From positions 1 to 64,000 of the forward strand of contig NZ_JAHREP010000015.1 in assembly GCF_019084545.1 (NCBI RefSeq): a stretch of 64,000 nt of DNA, in the 5' to 3' direction. A model generated the notes under the pieces. That model saw nothing but the letters and a program-made list of their open reading frames with translations, was not told the DNA's origin and searched no databases. Shown here in pieces: positions 35,790 to 46,082 of this stretch; within the stretch, counting starts at the first letter, position 1, and every line of letters starts with the position of its first letter. The stretch is from Marinobacterium ramblicola. GTDB lineage: Bacteria > Pseudomonadota > Gammaproteobacteria > Pseudomonadales > Balneatricaceae. The position numbers and the translations under genes are program-made.

Positions 35790-37895
35790 TTAGTTGGAGA
35801 CTGACTCGTCCTCTTCCAGGTCCTTCATCGACAGCTTGATGCGGCCGCGTACATCCACATCCAGCACCTTGACCTTGACCACGTCATCCATGTTGACGAA
35901 ATCGGTGACCTTGTTGACACGCTCCTTGGCGATCTGGGAGATATGCACCAGACCATCCTTGCCGGGCAGGATGTTGACGAAGGCACCGAAGTCTTCGATG
36001 CGTACCACCTTACCTTCGTAGATCTTGCCCACTTCAGCTTCGGCGGTGATCGCCATGACGCGATCCAGCGCTGCCTTGCCCTTGGCCTTGTCGTCGGCGT
36101 AGATGCGTACGGTGCCGTCATCTTCGATATCGATCATGGCGCCGGTCTCTTCGGTCAGCGCACGGATGGTGGCGCCGCCCTTGCCGATCAGGTCACGGAT
36201 CTTCTCCGGGTTGATCTTGATCAGCTGCATCGCCGGTGCATTATCCGGCAGCTCCGGACGGGAGTAACCGATCACCTTGGCCATCTCTTGCAGGATGTGC
36301 TTGCGCGCTTCGCACGCCTGCTCCAGTGCGATCTCCATGATCTCTTCGGTGATACCGGTGATCTTGATATCCATCTGCAGGGCGGTCACGCCCGCTTCGG
36401 TACCGGCAACCTTGAAGTCCATATCGCCCAGGTGATCTTCATCACCGAGGATATCGGTCAGCACCGCAAAGCGGTCGTTCTCTTTCACCAGACCCATAGC
36501 GATACCGGCCACCGGTGCCTTCAGCGGCACACCGGCGTCCATCATCGACAGCGAGGCGCCACAGACGGAGGCCATGGAGCTGGAGCCGTTGGACTCGGTG
36601 ATTTCGGACACGATACGGATGGTGTACGGGAACTCTTCCTGGGTCGGCAGCACCGCGGCAACACCGCGACGGGCCAGACGACCGTGACCGATCTCGCGAC
36701 GACCGGCACCGCCCATACGACCCGCTTCACCGACGGAGTAGGGAGGGAAGTTGTAGTGCAGCATGAACGGATCTTTACGCTCGCCTTCCAGCGCATCGAT
36801 GATCTGCTGATCGCGGCTGGTACCCAGGGTACAGGTCGCGATGGACTGGGTCTCGCCACGGGTGAACAGGGCGGAACCGTGTACGCCTTTGAGCAGGTCG
36901 ATCTCGACACTGATCGGACGCACGGTCTTGGTGTCACGACCGTCGATACGCGGCTCGCCGTCGATGATGCGGTTACGCACGATCTCTTTCTCCAGCGAAC
37001 TGAAGATACCGGCCACCTCTTTGCCGCTCGGCTGTCCCTCTTCGCTGCCGGACAGGCTTTCAACCGCCTGGCTGCGCAGTTCGGACAGGGCGTTCTGACG
37101 CTGCATCTTATCGGCGATCTGGTAAGCAGAGGCGATGCCGGCACCGACCAGTTCACGGACCTGGGCAATCAGCGCCTCATTTTTCGCTGCCGGCTGCCAA
37201 TCCCACTTCGGCTTGCCCGCTTCGGCGACCAGTTCGTTGATGGCGTTGACCACCACCTGCATCTCCTGATGCGCAAACAGCACGGCGCCGAGCATCTCGT
37301 CTTCGGTCAGCTCCTTGGCTTCGGACTCAACCATCAGTACCGCATCGCCGGTACCGGCCACGACCATGTCCAGCTCAGAAGTGGCCAGCTGCTCGTAGGT
37401 CGGGTTCAGGATGTAGCCTTCCGCTTCGGTGAAACCGACACGGGCACCGCCGATCGGGCCCATGAACGGCAGACCGGAGATTGCCAGCGCCGCCGAGGTA
37501 CCGATCATCGCTGCGATATCCGGATCGTTGACCTTGTCGGCGGACATGACGGTACAGATCACCTGCACTTCGTTCATGAAGCCTTTCGGGAACAGCGGAC
37601 GGATCGGACGGTCGATCAGACGTGAGGTCAGGGTTTCCTTCTCGGACGGACGTGCTTCACGCTTGAAGAAGCCACCCGGGATACGGCCTACGGCGTAGTA
37701 CTTCTCCTGATAGTGTACGGAGAGCGGGAAGAAATCCTGTCCCTCTTTGGTTTCCTTGGCGCCGACAACGGTACACAGCACCTGTACACCGCCCATGGTA
37801 ACCATGACGGCACCGGTGGCCTGACGGGCGACCTTGCCGGTTTCGAGGGTGACTGTGTGGTTGCCGTACTGGAATGTTTTAGTAATCGCTTGCAC
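35790..37895 (-). CDS. pnp: polyribonucleotide nucleotidyltransferase (PNPase)
   Basis: 3'-5' phosphorolytic exoribonuclease of the RNA degradosome. The 701-residue protein has two RNase PH domains, a KH domain ([20 protein letters not shown], about residues 560-580) and a C-terminal S1 domain ([18 protein letters not shown]). It follows rpsO, the classical arrangement. The 223-bp leader has a long hairpin of the kind cut by RNase III in autoregulation. Confidence 0.98.
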   Translation of the reverse strand: MQAITKTFQYGNHTVTLETGKVARQATGAVMVTMGGVQVLCTVVGAKETKEGQDFFPLSVHYQEKYYAVGRIPGGFFKREARPSEKETLTSRLIDRPIRPLFPKGFMNEVQVICTVMSADKVNDPDIAAMIGTSAALAISGLPFMGPIGGARVGFTEAEGYILNPTYEQLATSELDMVVAGTGDAVLMVESEAKELTEDEMLGAVLFAHQEMQVVVNAINELVAEAGKPKWDWQPAAKNEALIAQVRELVGAGIASAYQIADKMQRQNALSELRSQAVESLSGSEEGQPSGKEVAGIFSSLEKEIVRNRIIDGEPRIDGRDTKTVRPISVEIDLLKGVHGSALFTRGETQSIATCTLGTSRDQQIIDALEGERKDPFMLHYNFPPYSVGEAGRMGGAGRREIGHGRLARRGVAAVLPTQEEFPYTIRIVSEITESNGSSSMASVCGASLSMMDAGVPLKAPVAGIAMGLVKENDRFAVLTDILGDEDHLGDMDFKVAGTEAGVTALQMDIKITGITEEIMEIALEQACEARKHILQEMAKVIGYSRPELPDNAPAMQLIKINPEKIRDLIGKGGATIRALTEETGAMIDIEDDGTVRIYADDKAKGKAALDRVMAITAEAEVGKIYEGKVVRIEDFGAFVNILPGKDGLVHISQIAKERVNKVTDFVNMDDVVKVKVLDVDVRGRIKLSMKDLEEDESVSN

Positions 37896-37957
37896 GGTTT
37901 ACTCCTTGGAGTTGTGTGAACGGTAACTCGCGAGTGCTCAACCATGCCTTCTGTATA

Positions 37958-38003
37958 GCCTGTACTCAGTTGACTACCCGCGGATAGGCAATTGAGTACG
38001 GGC
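37958..38003 (-). promoter_or_regulatory. long hairpin in the pnp 5' leader, possible RNase III site
   Basis: GCCTGTACTCAGTTG (37958-37972) pairs with CAATTGAGTACGGGC (37989-38003): 13 of 15 positions match around a 16-nt loop. In E. coli, PNPase limits its own synthesis after RNase III cuts a leader hairpin; the same logic is inferred here. Confidence 0.6.
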
Positions 38004-38081
38004 TCGATGATCGATAACACCCCGGGATACCGGATTGTTGTGATACCTGTCGTCCAGATATCGGAAACGCCGCATAAGACA

Positions 38082-38104
38082 GGGGCCATACAGTGTATGG
38101 CCCC
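38082..38104 (-). terminator. stem-loop after rpsO
   Basis: GGGGCCATACA and TGTATGGCCCC form an 11-bp inverted repeat with one central base, 15 bp past the rpsO stop. The downstream T-richness on the minus strand is slight (TGTCTTA), so it is probably a partial terminator or mRNA-end stabiliser allowing read-through to pnp. Confidence 0.55.
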
Positions 38105-38118
38105 CCGGTAACGCGGTT

Positions 38119-38388
38119 TTAGCGACGCAGACCCAGACGCCCGATCAGCTCGAGGTAACGGTCAGCATCTTTCTTCTTCAGGTAGTCCAGCAGCTTGCGA
38201 CGCTGGTTTACCATCCGGATCAGACCGCGACGAGAGTGGTGGTCCTGCTTGTGAGCCTGGAAGTGGCCCTGCAGACCCTGGATGTTGGCGGTCAGCAGTG
38301 CAACCTGCACTTCCGGAGAACCGGTATCGCCTTCACCACGACCAAAATCAGCAACGATCTGCGCTTTCTGTTCAACGCTCAGAGACAT
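38119..38388 (-). CDS. rpsO: 30S ribosomal protein S15
   Basis: Primary 16S-binding protein of the platform. The 89-residue protein is full length, with the conserved [13 protein letters not shown] and [21 protein letters not shown] segments. It lies between truB and pnp as in most gammaproteobacteria, with a GGAG site (GAGGAGCTG) before the ATG. Confidence 0.98.
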   Translation of the reverse strand: MSLSVEQKAQIVADFGRGEGDTGSPEVQVALLTANIQGLQGHFQAHKQDHHSRRGLIRMVNQRRKLLDYLKKKDADRYLELIGRLGLRR

Positions 38389-38502
38389 TATTCAGCTCCT
38401 CATAATATGCACGCAACGGACTCAATCCGCTGCTGGTTTCAAGACGCGCTGGACCGAGCATATTTTCAGTCCAGCGTCGATGCCCCGGCGTTCCGGAACA
38501 AT

Positions 38503-39456
38503 TCACTCGGCCGGTGCCGTGCTCATCAGCCGTTTCGGCTTCAGCAACCCGTCCTCCGACACTTCGCCGACCCCGATAAAGGTTTCGCTGCCGGCAATAA
38601 ACAGTCTGACCTGGCCACGCTGCTCGAATATCGCCGAGCAACCCTGACCACATTGCAGCGCCTTGGCCTGCTCCTCACTCAACTCCAGTGCCGGCAGGCT
38701 GACCACTGCGGTCCAAGGCGGCAATAATACCTGATCCAGACGCGCTTGTATGCACTCCAGATCATCCCCCTCGCGAGGTTCTGCCAGTGCCTGCAACTGC
38801 TCCAGCGTCATCATCATCGCTTCCCGGTAGGGACCGGTCTCGATCCGACGCAGCATGCTGACATGGGCGCCGCAGCCGAGCAGCAGGCCGAGATCCTCGA
38901 CGATGCTGCGGATGTAGGTGCCCTTGGAGCAGTAAACCTCAAGATCCAGCTCATCCGCGCGCAGATCGAGCAGTTTGATCTCGTGGATATTCACCTGCCG
39001 CGGCTTGACCTCGACCTCGATCCCCTTGCGCGCCAGTTTGTACAGCGGCTGGCCGTTGAGCTTGAGCGCCGAATAGATTGACGGCACCTGCTCGATCTGG
39101 CCGCTGAAGTGCTGCTCGAGCAGCACTTCGATCCGTTCACGGGTCAGGTCGGTCGGCACCGGTTTGGTTTCGACCACCTCACCGTCGGCATCGCTGCTGT
39201 CGGTGCGCACCCCCAACTTGGCGGTGGTGCGGTAGCGCTTGTCCGAATCAAGCAGAAACTGCGAATACTTCGTCGCCTCACCCAGGCAGATCGGTAGCAT
39301 GCCGGTGGCCAGCGGATCGAGAGCACCGGTATGCCCCGCCTTGGCCGCACCATAGAGCCGTTTTACCCTCTGCAGCGCGCCATTGGAGGAGAGTCCGCCG
39401 GGCTTATCCAGCAAAAAGACGCCGTCGATGCGGCGTCCTTTTGGTTTACGCGCCAT
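38503..39456 (-). CDS. truB: tRNA pseudouridine(55) synthase
   Basis: Makes the universal pseudouridine 55 in the T-loop of tRNAs. It has 317 residues. The N-terminal LDKPGGLSSN and the catalytic GHTGALDPLATGMLP (Asp about residue 48) are diagnostic; a C-terminal PUA-like region follows. Its start is 2 bp from the rbfA stop. Confidence 0.97.
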   Translation of the reverse strand: MARKPKGRRIDGVFLLDKPGGLSSNGALQRVKRLYGAAKAGHTGALDPLATGMLPICLGEATKYSQFLLDSDKRYRTTAKLGVRTDSSDADGEVVETKPVPTDLTRERIEVLLEQHFSGQIEQVPSIYSALKLNGQPLYKLARKGIEVEVKPRQVNIHEIKLLDLRADELDLEVYCSKGTYIRSIVEDLGLLLGCGAHVSMLRRIETGPYREAMMMTLEQLQALAEPREGDDLECIQARLDQVLLPPWTAVVSLPALELSEEQAKALQCGQGCSAIFEQRGQVRLFIAGSETFIGVGEVSEDGLLKPKRLMSTAPAE

Positions 39457-39458
39457 GC

Positions 39459-39863
39459 CTATTCCTCGCTATCCGAGTCGTTCTGCGGGCGCGTTTTCTC
39501 CTGCTGGTAAGCGCTTTCGATCAGGCTATGCAGGCGGCGTCCACGCTCCACGCTCTCATCGAAATGGAAGCGCAACTGCGGCATGATCCGCAGCTTGATG
39601 CCGCGGGCCAGTTCCGAGCGCAGGAAGCCGGCGGCCGAGTTGAGCACTTTCAGCGATGCCTTGATCGCTTCAGCCTCCTCCTGGTCGCCAAACGGCATCA
39701 CCGTGACATAGACATCGGCATAGCCAAGGTCCTTGCTGACCTTGGCATGGCTGATGGTGACCATCCCCAGACGCGGATCCTTGATCTCGCGCTGGATCAG
39801 GACGGCCAGATCGCGCTGGATCTGGTCCGCCACCCGGTCGGTACGTTTGAACTCTCGTGCCAT
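39459..39863 (-). CDS. rbfA: 30S ribosome-binding factor A
   Basis: Cold-shock maturation factor for the 16S 5' end, with a single KH-like domain. The 134-residue protein begins MAREFKRTDRVADQIQRDLA and has the conserved IKDPRLGMVTIS motif. Position between infB and truB confirms it. Confidence 0.97.
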   Translation of the reverse strand: MAREFKRTDRVADQIQRDLAVLIQREIKDPRLGMVTISHAKVSKDLGYADVYVTVMPFGDQEEAEAIKASLKVLNSAAGFLRSELARGIKLRIMPQLRFHFDESVERGRRLHSLIESAYQQEKTRPQNDSDSEE

Positions 39864-39896
39864 ACGGCTCTCTTTCCTACCTGCAGGTCAGGCTAA

Positions 39897-42425
39897 TTAC
39901 AGGGTACGCTGAACTTCGACGGTGTCGTAGACCTCGATCTGGTCGCCGACCTTGACGTCATTGTAGTTCTTGACGCCGATACCGCACTCCATACCCTGGC
40001 GTACTTCGGCCACCGCATCCTTGAAGCGACGCAGAGACTCCAGCTCACCCTCGTAGATCACCACGTTGTCGCGCAGGACACGAATACGCTTGTTGCGGTA
40101 CACGGTGCCCTCGATGACCATACAGCCGGCAATCGCACCCAGCTTCGGCGAACGGAATACGTCGCGAACCTCGGCGATACCGACGATATCCTCGCGGTAT
40201 TCCGGTGACAGCAGCCCCACCATCGCCTGCTTGACGTCGTCGATGATGTCGTAGATGACGCTGTAGTAGCGCAGCTCAAGCTCTTCCCGCTCGACGATGG
40301 CACGGGCCTGCGCATCGGCACGCACGTTGAAGCCGATCAGGATCGCCGAAGACGCCAGCGCCAGGTTGGCATCGGTCTCACCGATACCGCCGACACCGCT
40401 GGAGACGATGGTGACCTTGACCTCGTCGGTGGAGAGATCCTGCAGCGCCTGAGTCAGCGCCTCCAGAGAGCCACGTACGTCAGCCTTCAACACGATGTTC
40501 AGCGACTTGACCTCGCCAGCCTGCATGTTGGAGAACAGGTTCTCCAGCTTGGCCTTCTGCTGACGCGCCAGTTTGATCTCGCGGTATTTACCCTGACGGA
40601 ACAGCGCCACTTCACGCGCTTTCTTCTCGCTGGACACTACGGTGAACTCGTCACCGGCATCCGGCGTACCGTCCAGGCCCTGGATCTCCACCGGGATGGC
40701 GGGGCCGGCCGTTTCGATCTGCGCACCGGACTCATCCAGCATCGCACGGACGCGGCCATAATGCAGGCCGGCCAGCACGATATCGCCCTTCTTCAGGGTG
40801 CCGTTCTGTACCAGGATGGTGGATACGGGACCGCGCCCCTTGTCGAGACGGGACTCGACCACCACACCCTGCGCCGGCGCTTCGGGCACAGCCTTGAGCT
40901 CGAGTACCTCGGCCTGCAGCAGCACCTTGTCGAGCAGGTCGTCGATCCCTTCACCGGTTTTCGCCGAAACGTGGGCAAACTGTACGTCGCCACCCCACTC
41001 TTCGGAGATAACGTCGAGCTGGGACAGCTCGCTCTTGACCCGGTCGGGATCCGCTTCCGGCTTATCGATCTTGTTCACCGCCACCACCAGCGGCACACCC
41101 GCGGCCTTGGCGTGCTGTACCGCCTCTTCGGTCTGCGGCATGACACCGTCATCCGCCGCCACGACCAGGATCACGATATCGGTCAGCTGAGCACCGCGCG
41201 CGCGCATGGCGGTAAACGCTGCGTGTCCCGGGGTATCGAGGAAGGTGATCATGCCGTTATCGGTTTCCACATGGTAGGCACCGATATGCTGGGTGATACC
41301 ACCGGATTCGCCGGCCGCCACGCGGGTACGACGGATATGGTCGAGCAGCGAGGTCTTACCGTGGTCGACGTGACCCATGACGGTGACCACCGGTGCACGC
41401 GGCTGCTCCTCGCCCTGCTGAGCCTGGACGCTCTCGATCAGCGCATCCTCGATCGCATTCTCCTGCATCGGCTTGGCCACATGACCCATCTCCTCTACCA
41501 CGAGGATCGCGGTATCCTGATCGATCACCTGGTTGATGGTCGCCATGGCGCCCATTTTGAACATCACCTTGATCACTTCCGCGGCTTTGATCGACATCTT
41601 CTTCGCCAGATCCGCTACGGTGATGCTCTCCGGAATGCTGACCTCATGCACGACAGGAGCGGTCGGCTTCTCGAAGCCGTGAACGTTGGGCTGGGTACGG
41701 CCCCGGGCGCCACGCTTGCCCGCCTTACCGCCACGACGAGAACCGCGCTCATCGTCATCAAAGCCTCGGCCCTTGCCTTTGCGCGGCTGGTCGTCGCTGG
41801 CGAAGTGCTTGCCCTTGCTGCGCTCCTTATCCTTACGCCGCGGCGCATCGTCACGCTTCGGCTCTGCCGCCACTTCGGCAGCCACCGGTGCCGGCTTGAC
41901 GATTTCAGCTTGTACCTGAGGTTCCACTGCCGGCTTGGCTTCGGCTTCCACTTTCGCTTCGGCCGCAGCCACCGCAGGTTCCGCTTCAAGCGCAGTTTCT
42001 ACAGCTGCAGGCTCCGCCTGTGCAGCAGTCTCGACCGGAGCCTCAACCGCGGTCGCTACTTCAGTTGCCTGCTCGGTCTCGGCCGCTACGACTTCGTCGT
42101 CCTTCTGCTCTTCAAGCTCGGTGCGTTTGACGTAGGTACGCTTCTTGCGCACCTCGATGTTGACCGTCTTGCGCTTGCCCGAGGCACCTGCCACCTTCAA
42201 CTGCGAGGTGGTCTTGCGCTTCAGGGTGATCTTCTTCGGTTCACCCGAGTCGGTTTCTTCACCGTGGCTACGCTTCAGGTAGGCCAACAGCGACTGACGC
42301 TCGTGCTCAGATACCATCGAGCTGTCGTGTTTGTCATCAATGCCCGCTTCCTGCATCTGCTTCAGCAAACGCTCAACGGATACACCAACCACATCGGCAA
42401 GTTGTTTAACCGTGACTTCTGCCAT
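39897..42425 (-). CDS. infB: translation initiation factor IF-2
   Basis: GTPase that brings initiator tRNA to the 30S subunit. The 842-residue protein has an N-terminal IF2_N subdomain ([18 protein letters not shown]), a long alanine/glutamate- and then lysine-rich linker (about 90-240), a second IF2_N ([20 protein letters not shown]), and the G domain with P-loop [17 protein letters not shown] and NKIDKPEA, followed by the C-terminal domains. The linker is low complexity, as usual. On the opposite strand an 802-codon open frame is a composition shadow. Confidence 0.98.
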   Translation of the reverse strand: MAEVTVKQLADVVGVSVERLLKQMQEAGIDDKHDSSMVSEHERQSLLAYLKRSHGEETDSGEPKKITLKRKTTSQLKVAGASGKRKTVNIEVRKKRTYVKRTELEEQKDDEVVAAETEQATEVATAVEAPVETAAQAEPAAVETALEAEPAVAAAEAKVEAEAKPAVEPQVQAEIVKPAPVAAEVAAEPKRDDAPRRKDKERSKGKHFASDDQPRKGKGRGFDDDERGSRRGGKAGKRGARGRTQPNVHGFEKPTAPVVHEVSIPESITVADLAKKMSIKAAEVIKVMFKMGAMATINQVIDQDTAILVVEEMGHVAKPMQENAIEDALIESVQAQQGEEQPRAPVVTVMGHVDHGKTSLLDHIRRTRVAAGESGGITQHIGAYHVETDNGMITFLDTPGHAAFTAMRARGAQLTDIVILVVAADDGVMPQTEEAVQHAKAAGVPLVVAVNKIDKPEADPDRVKSELSQLDVISEEWGGDVQFAHVSAKTGEGIDDLLDKVLLQAEVLELKAVPEAPAQGVVVESRLDKGRGPVSTILVQNGTLKKGDIVLAGLHYGRVRAMLDESGAQIETAGPAIPVEIQGLDGTPDAGDEFTVVSSEKKAREVALFRQGKYREIKLARQQKAKLENLFSNMQAGEVKSLNIVLKADVRGSLEALTQALQDLSTDEVKVTIVSSGVGGIGETDANLALASSAILIGFNVRADAQARAIVEREELELRYYSVIYDIIDDVKQAMVGLLSPEYREDIVGIAEVRDVFRSPKLGAIAGCMVIEGTVYRNKRIRVLRDNVVIYEGELESLRRFKDAVAEVRQGMECGIGVKNYNDVKVGDQIEVYDTVEVQRTL

Positions 42426-42452
42426 AAATGGTCTCTCCTCCTCCGTTGGGGG

Positions 42453-43943
42453 TTACTGTTGCTCTGCAAACCAGGGGGCGCGTGCGGTCATGATCAACTC
42501 GGCCGCCCTCGCTTCATTCATACCCTCGATCTCGAGCAGATCTTCAACACCCTGCTCCGCCAGATCTTCCATCGTGACGATACCGGCAGCAGCCAACTGG
42601 TAGGCCAGGTGCTTATCCATACCGTCCATTCCCAGCAGATCCTCTGCCGGCTCCGCATCGCCGAGCTGCTCTTCGCTGGCGATCGCCAGATTCAGCAGCG
42701 CGTCCTTGGCACGGGCACGCAGCGCTTCGACGATATCCTCGTCAAAGCCTTCGATCTCCAGCATCTCGTCGACCGGGACGTAAGCTACCTCTTCCAGCGA
42801 GGTGAAACCCTCTTCGACCAGGATCTCGGCCAGCTCCTCATCCACATCCAGATGCTTCATGAACAGCTCCAGGATCGAACCGATCTCGGACTGCTGCTTG
42901 GCTGCAGCATCGGCTTCGCTCATTACGTTGAGCTCCCAGCCGGTCAATTCCGACGCCAGACGTACGTTCTGACCACTACGGCCGATCGCCATCGCCAGCG
43001 CGTCCTCCGCCACCGCTACATCCATGGAGTGCGTGTCTTCATCGATTACGATGGAGGCCACCTCGGCCGGAGCCATGGCGTTGATCACCAGCTGCGCCGG
43101 GTTGTCGTCCCAAAGCACGATATCGACACGCTCGCCGCCCAGCTCGTTGGATACTGCCTGCACGCGTGAACCACGCATACCGACACAGGCACCGATCGGG
43201 TCGATACGGCCATCGTTGGTCTTCACCGCGATCTTGGCGCGCGCACCGGGATCCCGCGCCGCCGCACGGATCTCGATCACCTCTTCGGCGATCTCCGGTA
43301 CCTCGATGCGGAACAGCTCGATCAGCATCTCCGACGAGGTACGGCTCAAAATCAGCTGCGGCCCACGCCCCTCTGCCCGCACCTCCTGCAGCACCGCACG
43401 GACACGGTCGCCCATGCGGAAGCTCTCGCGCGGAATCAGGAACTCGCGCGGCAGCAGTGCCTCGGCGTTGTTGCCCAGGTCCACAATAATGTTGTCGCGT
43501 GTCACCTTCTTGACGGTACCGGCGATCAGCTCACCCTGGCGGTCACGATACAGCTCCACCACCTTGGCGCGTTCGGCTTCGCGAACCTTCTGCACGATCA
43601 CCTGCTTGGCGGTCTGCGCCGCAATACGGCCGAACTTGACCGACTCGACCTTCTCTTCCCAGGTATCGCCGGGCTTGAGGTTCGGATCGATCTCCAGCGC
43701 CTCTTCCAGGGTCAGCTCGGTACCCAGCGCCGGGACCTCATCATTGCTGACCACCAGCCAGCGGCGAAAGGTTTCGTAGTCGCCGGTAGCACGATCGATC
43801 ACCACGCGGATATCCGCTTCTTCGTCGTAGCGTTTCTTGGTCGCGGTCGCCAGAGCCACTTCGATCGCCTCGAAGATCACCCCTTTGGATACGTCCTTCT
43901 CGTTAGAAACAGCTTCTGCAACCAGTAGAATCTCTTTGTTCAT
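42453..43943 (-). CDS. nusA: transcription termination/antitermination factor NusA
   Basis: RNA polymerase-associated factor acting in pausing, termination and rRNA antitermination. The 496-residue protein has an N-terminal domain, S1 ([19 protein letters not shown]), KH1/KH2 ([13 protein letters not shown]) and two C-terminal acidic helical repeats that interact with alpha and N-type partners. It sits between rimP and infB. Confidence 0.98.
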   Translation of the reverse strand: MNKEILLVAEAVSNEKDVSKGVIFEAIEVALATATKKRYDEEADIRVVIDRATGDYETFRRWLVVSNDEVPALGTELTLEEALEIDPNLKPGDTWEEKVESVKFGRIAAQTAKQVIVQKVREAERAKVVELYRDRQGELIAGTVKKVTRDNIIVDLGNNAEALLPREFLIPRESFRMGDRVRAVLQEVRAEGRGPQLILSRTSSEMLIELFRIEVPEIAEEVIEIRAAARDPGARAKIAVKTNDGRIDPIGACVGMRGSRVQAVSNELGGERVDIVLWDDNPAQLVINAMAPAEVASIVIDEDTHSMDVAVAEDALAMAIGRSGQNVRLASELTGWELNVMSEADAAAKQQSEIGSILELFMKHLDVDEELAEILVEEGFTSLEEVAYVPVDEMLEIEGFDEDIVEALRARAKDALLNLAIASEEQLGDAEPAEDLLGMDGMDKHLAYQLAAAGIVTMEDLAEQGVEDLLEIEGMNEARAAELIMTARAPWFAEQQ

Positions 43944-43975
43944 ACCATTGCCTCGCCCAAAACCTCGAACCGTTG

Positions 43976-44437
43976 TTAAATCTGGGGGATCACGTTGGCG
44001 CGATCGATATAATCGATCGGCAGCAGATACTCTTCATCGTCAACAATCAACAGCACTTCGTCGCCTTCGACCCCGTTCAATATGCCTTTGAAATTGCGTC
44101 GCCCTTCGAACGGGACGCGCAACTTGATCTGCACCTTGTGGCCCCTGAAAGCCTCAAACTGCTTCAGTGTATAAAGTGGGCGATCCATCCCGGGCGAGGA
44201 AACCTCCAGCGTGTACTGTTCGCTGATCGGATCTTCGACATCCAGAATACCGCTCACCTGGTGACTCACTCGCGCGCAGTCATCAACGGTCACACCTTCC
44301 GGACCATCGATATAGATACGCAACAGACTTTTGTTACCTGCCGAATGAAATTCGACGCCCCAGAGTTCGAGGCCCAGACCCACGACGGCCGGCTCGAACA
44401 GTTCCTGCAGATGCTTCAGCTTGGCTGACACTGACAC
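43976..44437 (-). CDS. rimP: ribosome maturation factor RimP
   Basis: Assists late 30S assembly. It has 153 residues. The conserved [11 protein letters not shown] near the N-terminus and [12 protein letters not shown] in the middle are family signatures. The frame offers two GTG codons, 44437 and 44431; the second is better spaced from the AAGGTGG ribosome site. It heads the nusA-infB operon. Confidence 0.96.
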   Translation of the reverse strand: MSVSAKLKHLQELFEPAVVGLGLELWGVEFHSAGNKSLLRIYIDGPEGVTVDDCARVSHQVSGILDVEDPISEQYTLEVSSPGMDRPLYTLKQFEAFRGHKVQIKLRVPFEGRRNFKGILNGVEGDEVLLIVDDEEYLLPIDYIDRANVIPQI

Positions 44438-44464
44438 CCCACCTTGACAGGTGCCTGAAACGAA

Positions 44465-44489
44465 AAATGGGTCGCTCGAGGACCCATTT
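44465..44489 (-). terminator. terminator-like hairpin in the rimP leader
   Basis: On the minus strand AAATGGGTC, loop CTCGAGC, GACCCATTT is followed by TTCG: a 9-bp stem ending in a run of T. It lies 28 bp before the rimP start, downstream of a first terminator. It could be an attenuator for the nusA operon. Confidence 0.55.
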
Positions 44490-44523
44490 CTGACGAGGCA
44501 CCAACGCCTTATGTTTAGCTACG

Positions 44524-44545
44524 AAAAAGCCCCTGAAAAGGGGCT
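44524..44545 (-). terminator. Rho-independent terminator after tRNA-fMet
   Basis: On the minus strand AGCCCC, loop TTTTCA, GGGGCT runs into TTTTTCG. It lies about 100 bp past the tRNA 3' end and would end the secG-tRNA transcript before rimP. Confidence 0.8.
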
Positions 44546-44646
44546 CAATCTAAACCTCAATCGGGAAACACAAGATCACACTCGATGATCTTCGCCCCGT
44601 GTTCATGAAAGTGATGCTAACGAGCTATCAGCTCACTTCCAAAACG

Positions 44647-44723
<77 letters not shown>

Positions 44724-44771
44724 TCAGAAACAGGTGCGACATTATATCCACAACCTGCCGATTTTACAACT

Positions 44772-44857
44772 TGGTGCCCAAGGCCGGACTCGAACCGGCA
44801 CGTCCTAGGGACACTACCCCCTCAAGATAGCGTGTCTACCAATTCCACCACTTGGGC
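44772..44857 (-). tRNA. tRNA-Leu (GAG)
   Basis: An 86-nt class II tRNA with a long variable arm and encoded CCA. The acceptor GCCCAAG pairs with CTTGGGC; the anticodon stem-loop CTATC-TTGAGGG-GGTAG gives anticodon GAG. It matches leuU, which follows secG in E. coli. Confidence 0.97.
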
Positions 44858-44869
44858 TAAACTTTTCTG

Positions 44870-45256
44870 CTACTGATTTGCCGCCGGTACGTCGCTTTCG
44901 CTCGGCACGTCGCCATCAGCAGACTTCGCTTCTTCCAGCACCGGCAGAGCATCCTGACCCTGCGCTTCCGCAGCAGATTCAATCACTTCCGCCGCTGGAA
45001 TACCAGCATCATTTACACTTGATGCTTTCTGCTTGGCGTAGACCGCCAGCGCAAAACTCGTCACAAACAGACCGGCAGCCAATACAGCGGTCACACGACC
45101 CAAAAAGCTGCTGCTACCGCGACTACCGAAGACGGTCTGGGAGGCTCCTCCACCGAAGGATGCACCTGCCTCAGCGCCCTTACCCTGTTGCAGCAAAACC
45201 AGCGAGATGATCGCGATCGCCAGCAACACATGCACTATCAGAACCAGTGATTCCAT
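44870..45256 (-). CDS. secG: protein-export membrane protein SecG
   Basis: Accessory subunit of the SecYEG translocon. The 128-residue protein has two TM helices (about 3-22 and 53-72) separated by the conserved SFGGGASQTVFGSRGSSSFL loop, and an acidic C-terminal tail. It starts 4 bp after the tpiA stop and is followed by the two tRNA genes, the standard order. Confidence 0.96.
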   Translation of the reverse strand: MESLVLIVHVLLAIAIISLVLLQQGKGAEAGASFGGGASQTVFGSRGSSSFLGRVTAVLAAGLFVTSFALAVYAKQKASSVNDAGIPAAEVIESAAEAQGQDALPVLEEAKSADGDVPSESDVPAANQ

Positions 45257-45260
45257 CTTA

Positions 45261-46037
45261 TCAACCGTCTCGACCGACCGCTGCCGCTTGGCAGATGGCC
45301 AGGAAATCTTTAGCTTTCAACGACGCGCCACCAATCAGCCCGCCATCTATATCCTGCTGCGCGAACAGGGCTGCGGCATTATCCGCATTTACACTACCGC
45401 CGTACAGCACTCTCACCGTATCGGCGACACTCTGACCATACTCGGCCAGCAGAACTCGCAGATGGGCATGAACCTCTTGCGCCTGCTCGGGAGTTGCCGT
45501 GCGCCCGGTACCGATCGCCCAAACCGGCTCGTAAGCCAAGACCAACCGAGTGATTTCAGGCAATTTCAAGCCTGCGACAGCACTCTTGAACTGCTCCGTT
45601 ACCACCGACAGGGTTTGCTCGGCATCACGCTGCTCGAGCGACTCACCGAGACATAGCACGGGAGTCAAACCTGCCACCAGCGCGGCCTTCACTTTCTCCG
45701 CAACACGCTGTTCGTCATCTCCGAACATCGCACGCCGCTCGGAATGACCGATCAGCACTGCAGAGCAGCCGACATCCACCAGCATCTCCGCCGACAGCTC
45801 ACCGGTATAGGCACCATCAGCAAACTCGCAAAGGTTTTGTGCACCCACGGAGAGCGCACTCTCTCGAGTTGCGGCCTCTACCTGGGCGATGTAAACGGAC
45901 GGTGGAAACACCATCACATCTACCTGCTCCGTCAGCGCCTGCTCTGCCAGACCTGCCAGAACGGTGGTGACAAGCTCGTCATTTTGAACGACGCGCCCGT
46001 TCATCTTCCAGTTTCCAGCTACCAGCGTCTTGCGCAT
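45261..46037 (-). CDS. tpiA: triosephosphate isomerase
   Basis: Interconverts dihydroxyacetone phosphate and glyceraldehyde-3-phosphate. The chosen ATG gives 258 residues starting MRKTLVAGNWKMNG, with a GGGGG ribosome site; nine further in-frame codons upstream are unlikely. The catalytic histidine is in IGHSERR and the glutamate in AYEPVWAIGTG; the phosphate-loop YGGSVNADN follows. Confidence 0.97.
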   Translation of the reverse strand: MRKTLVAGNWKMNGRVVQNDELVTTVLAGLAEQALTEQVDVMVFPPSVYIAQVEAATRESALSVGAQNLCEFADGAYTGELSAEMLVDVGCSAVLIGHSERRAMFGDDEQRVAEKVKAALVAGLTPVLCLGESLEQRDAEQTLSVVTEQFKSAVAGLKLPEITRLVLAYEPVWAIGTGRTATPEQAQEVHAHLRVLLAEYGQSVADTVRVLYGGSVNADNAAALFAQQDIDGGLIGGASLKAKDFLAICQAAAVGRDG

Positions 46038-46082
46038 CGGGACCCCCTTACGAAAGAGGCGCAAATCTTAACTGAGCGACTT

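Noticed and set aside
40761-43169. 802-codon open frame antisense to infB and nusA.
   Set aside because: A frame shadow produced by high third-position GC and the repetitive IF-2 linker; infB and nusA are certain on the other strand.
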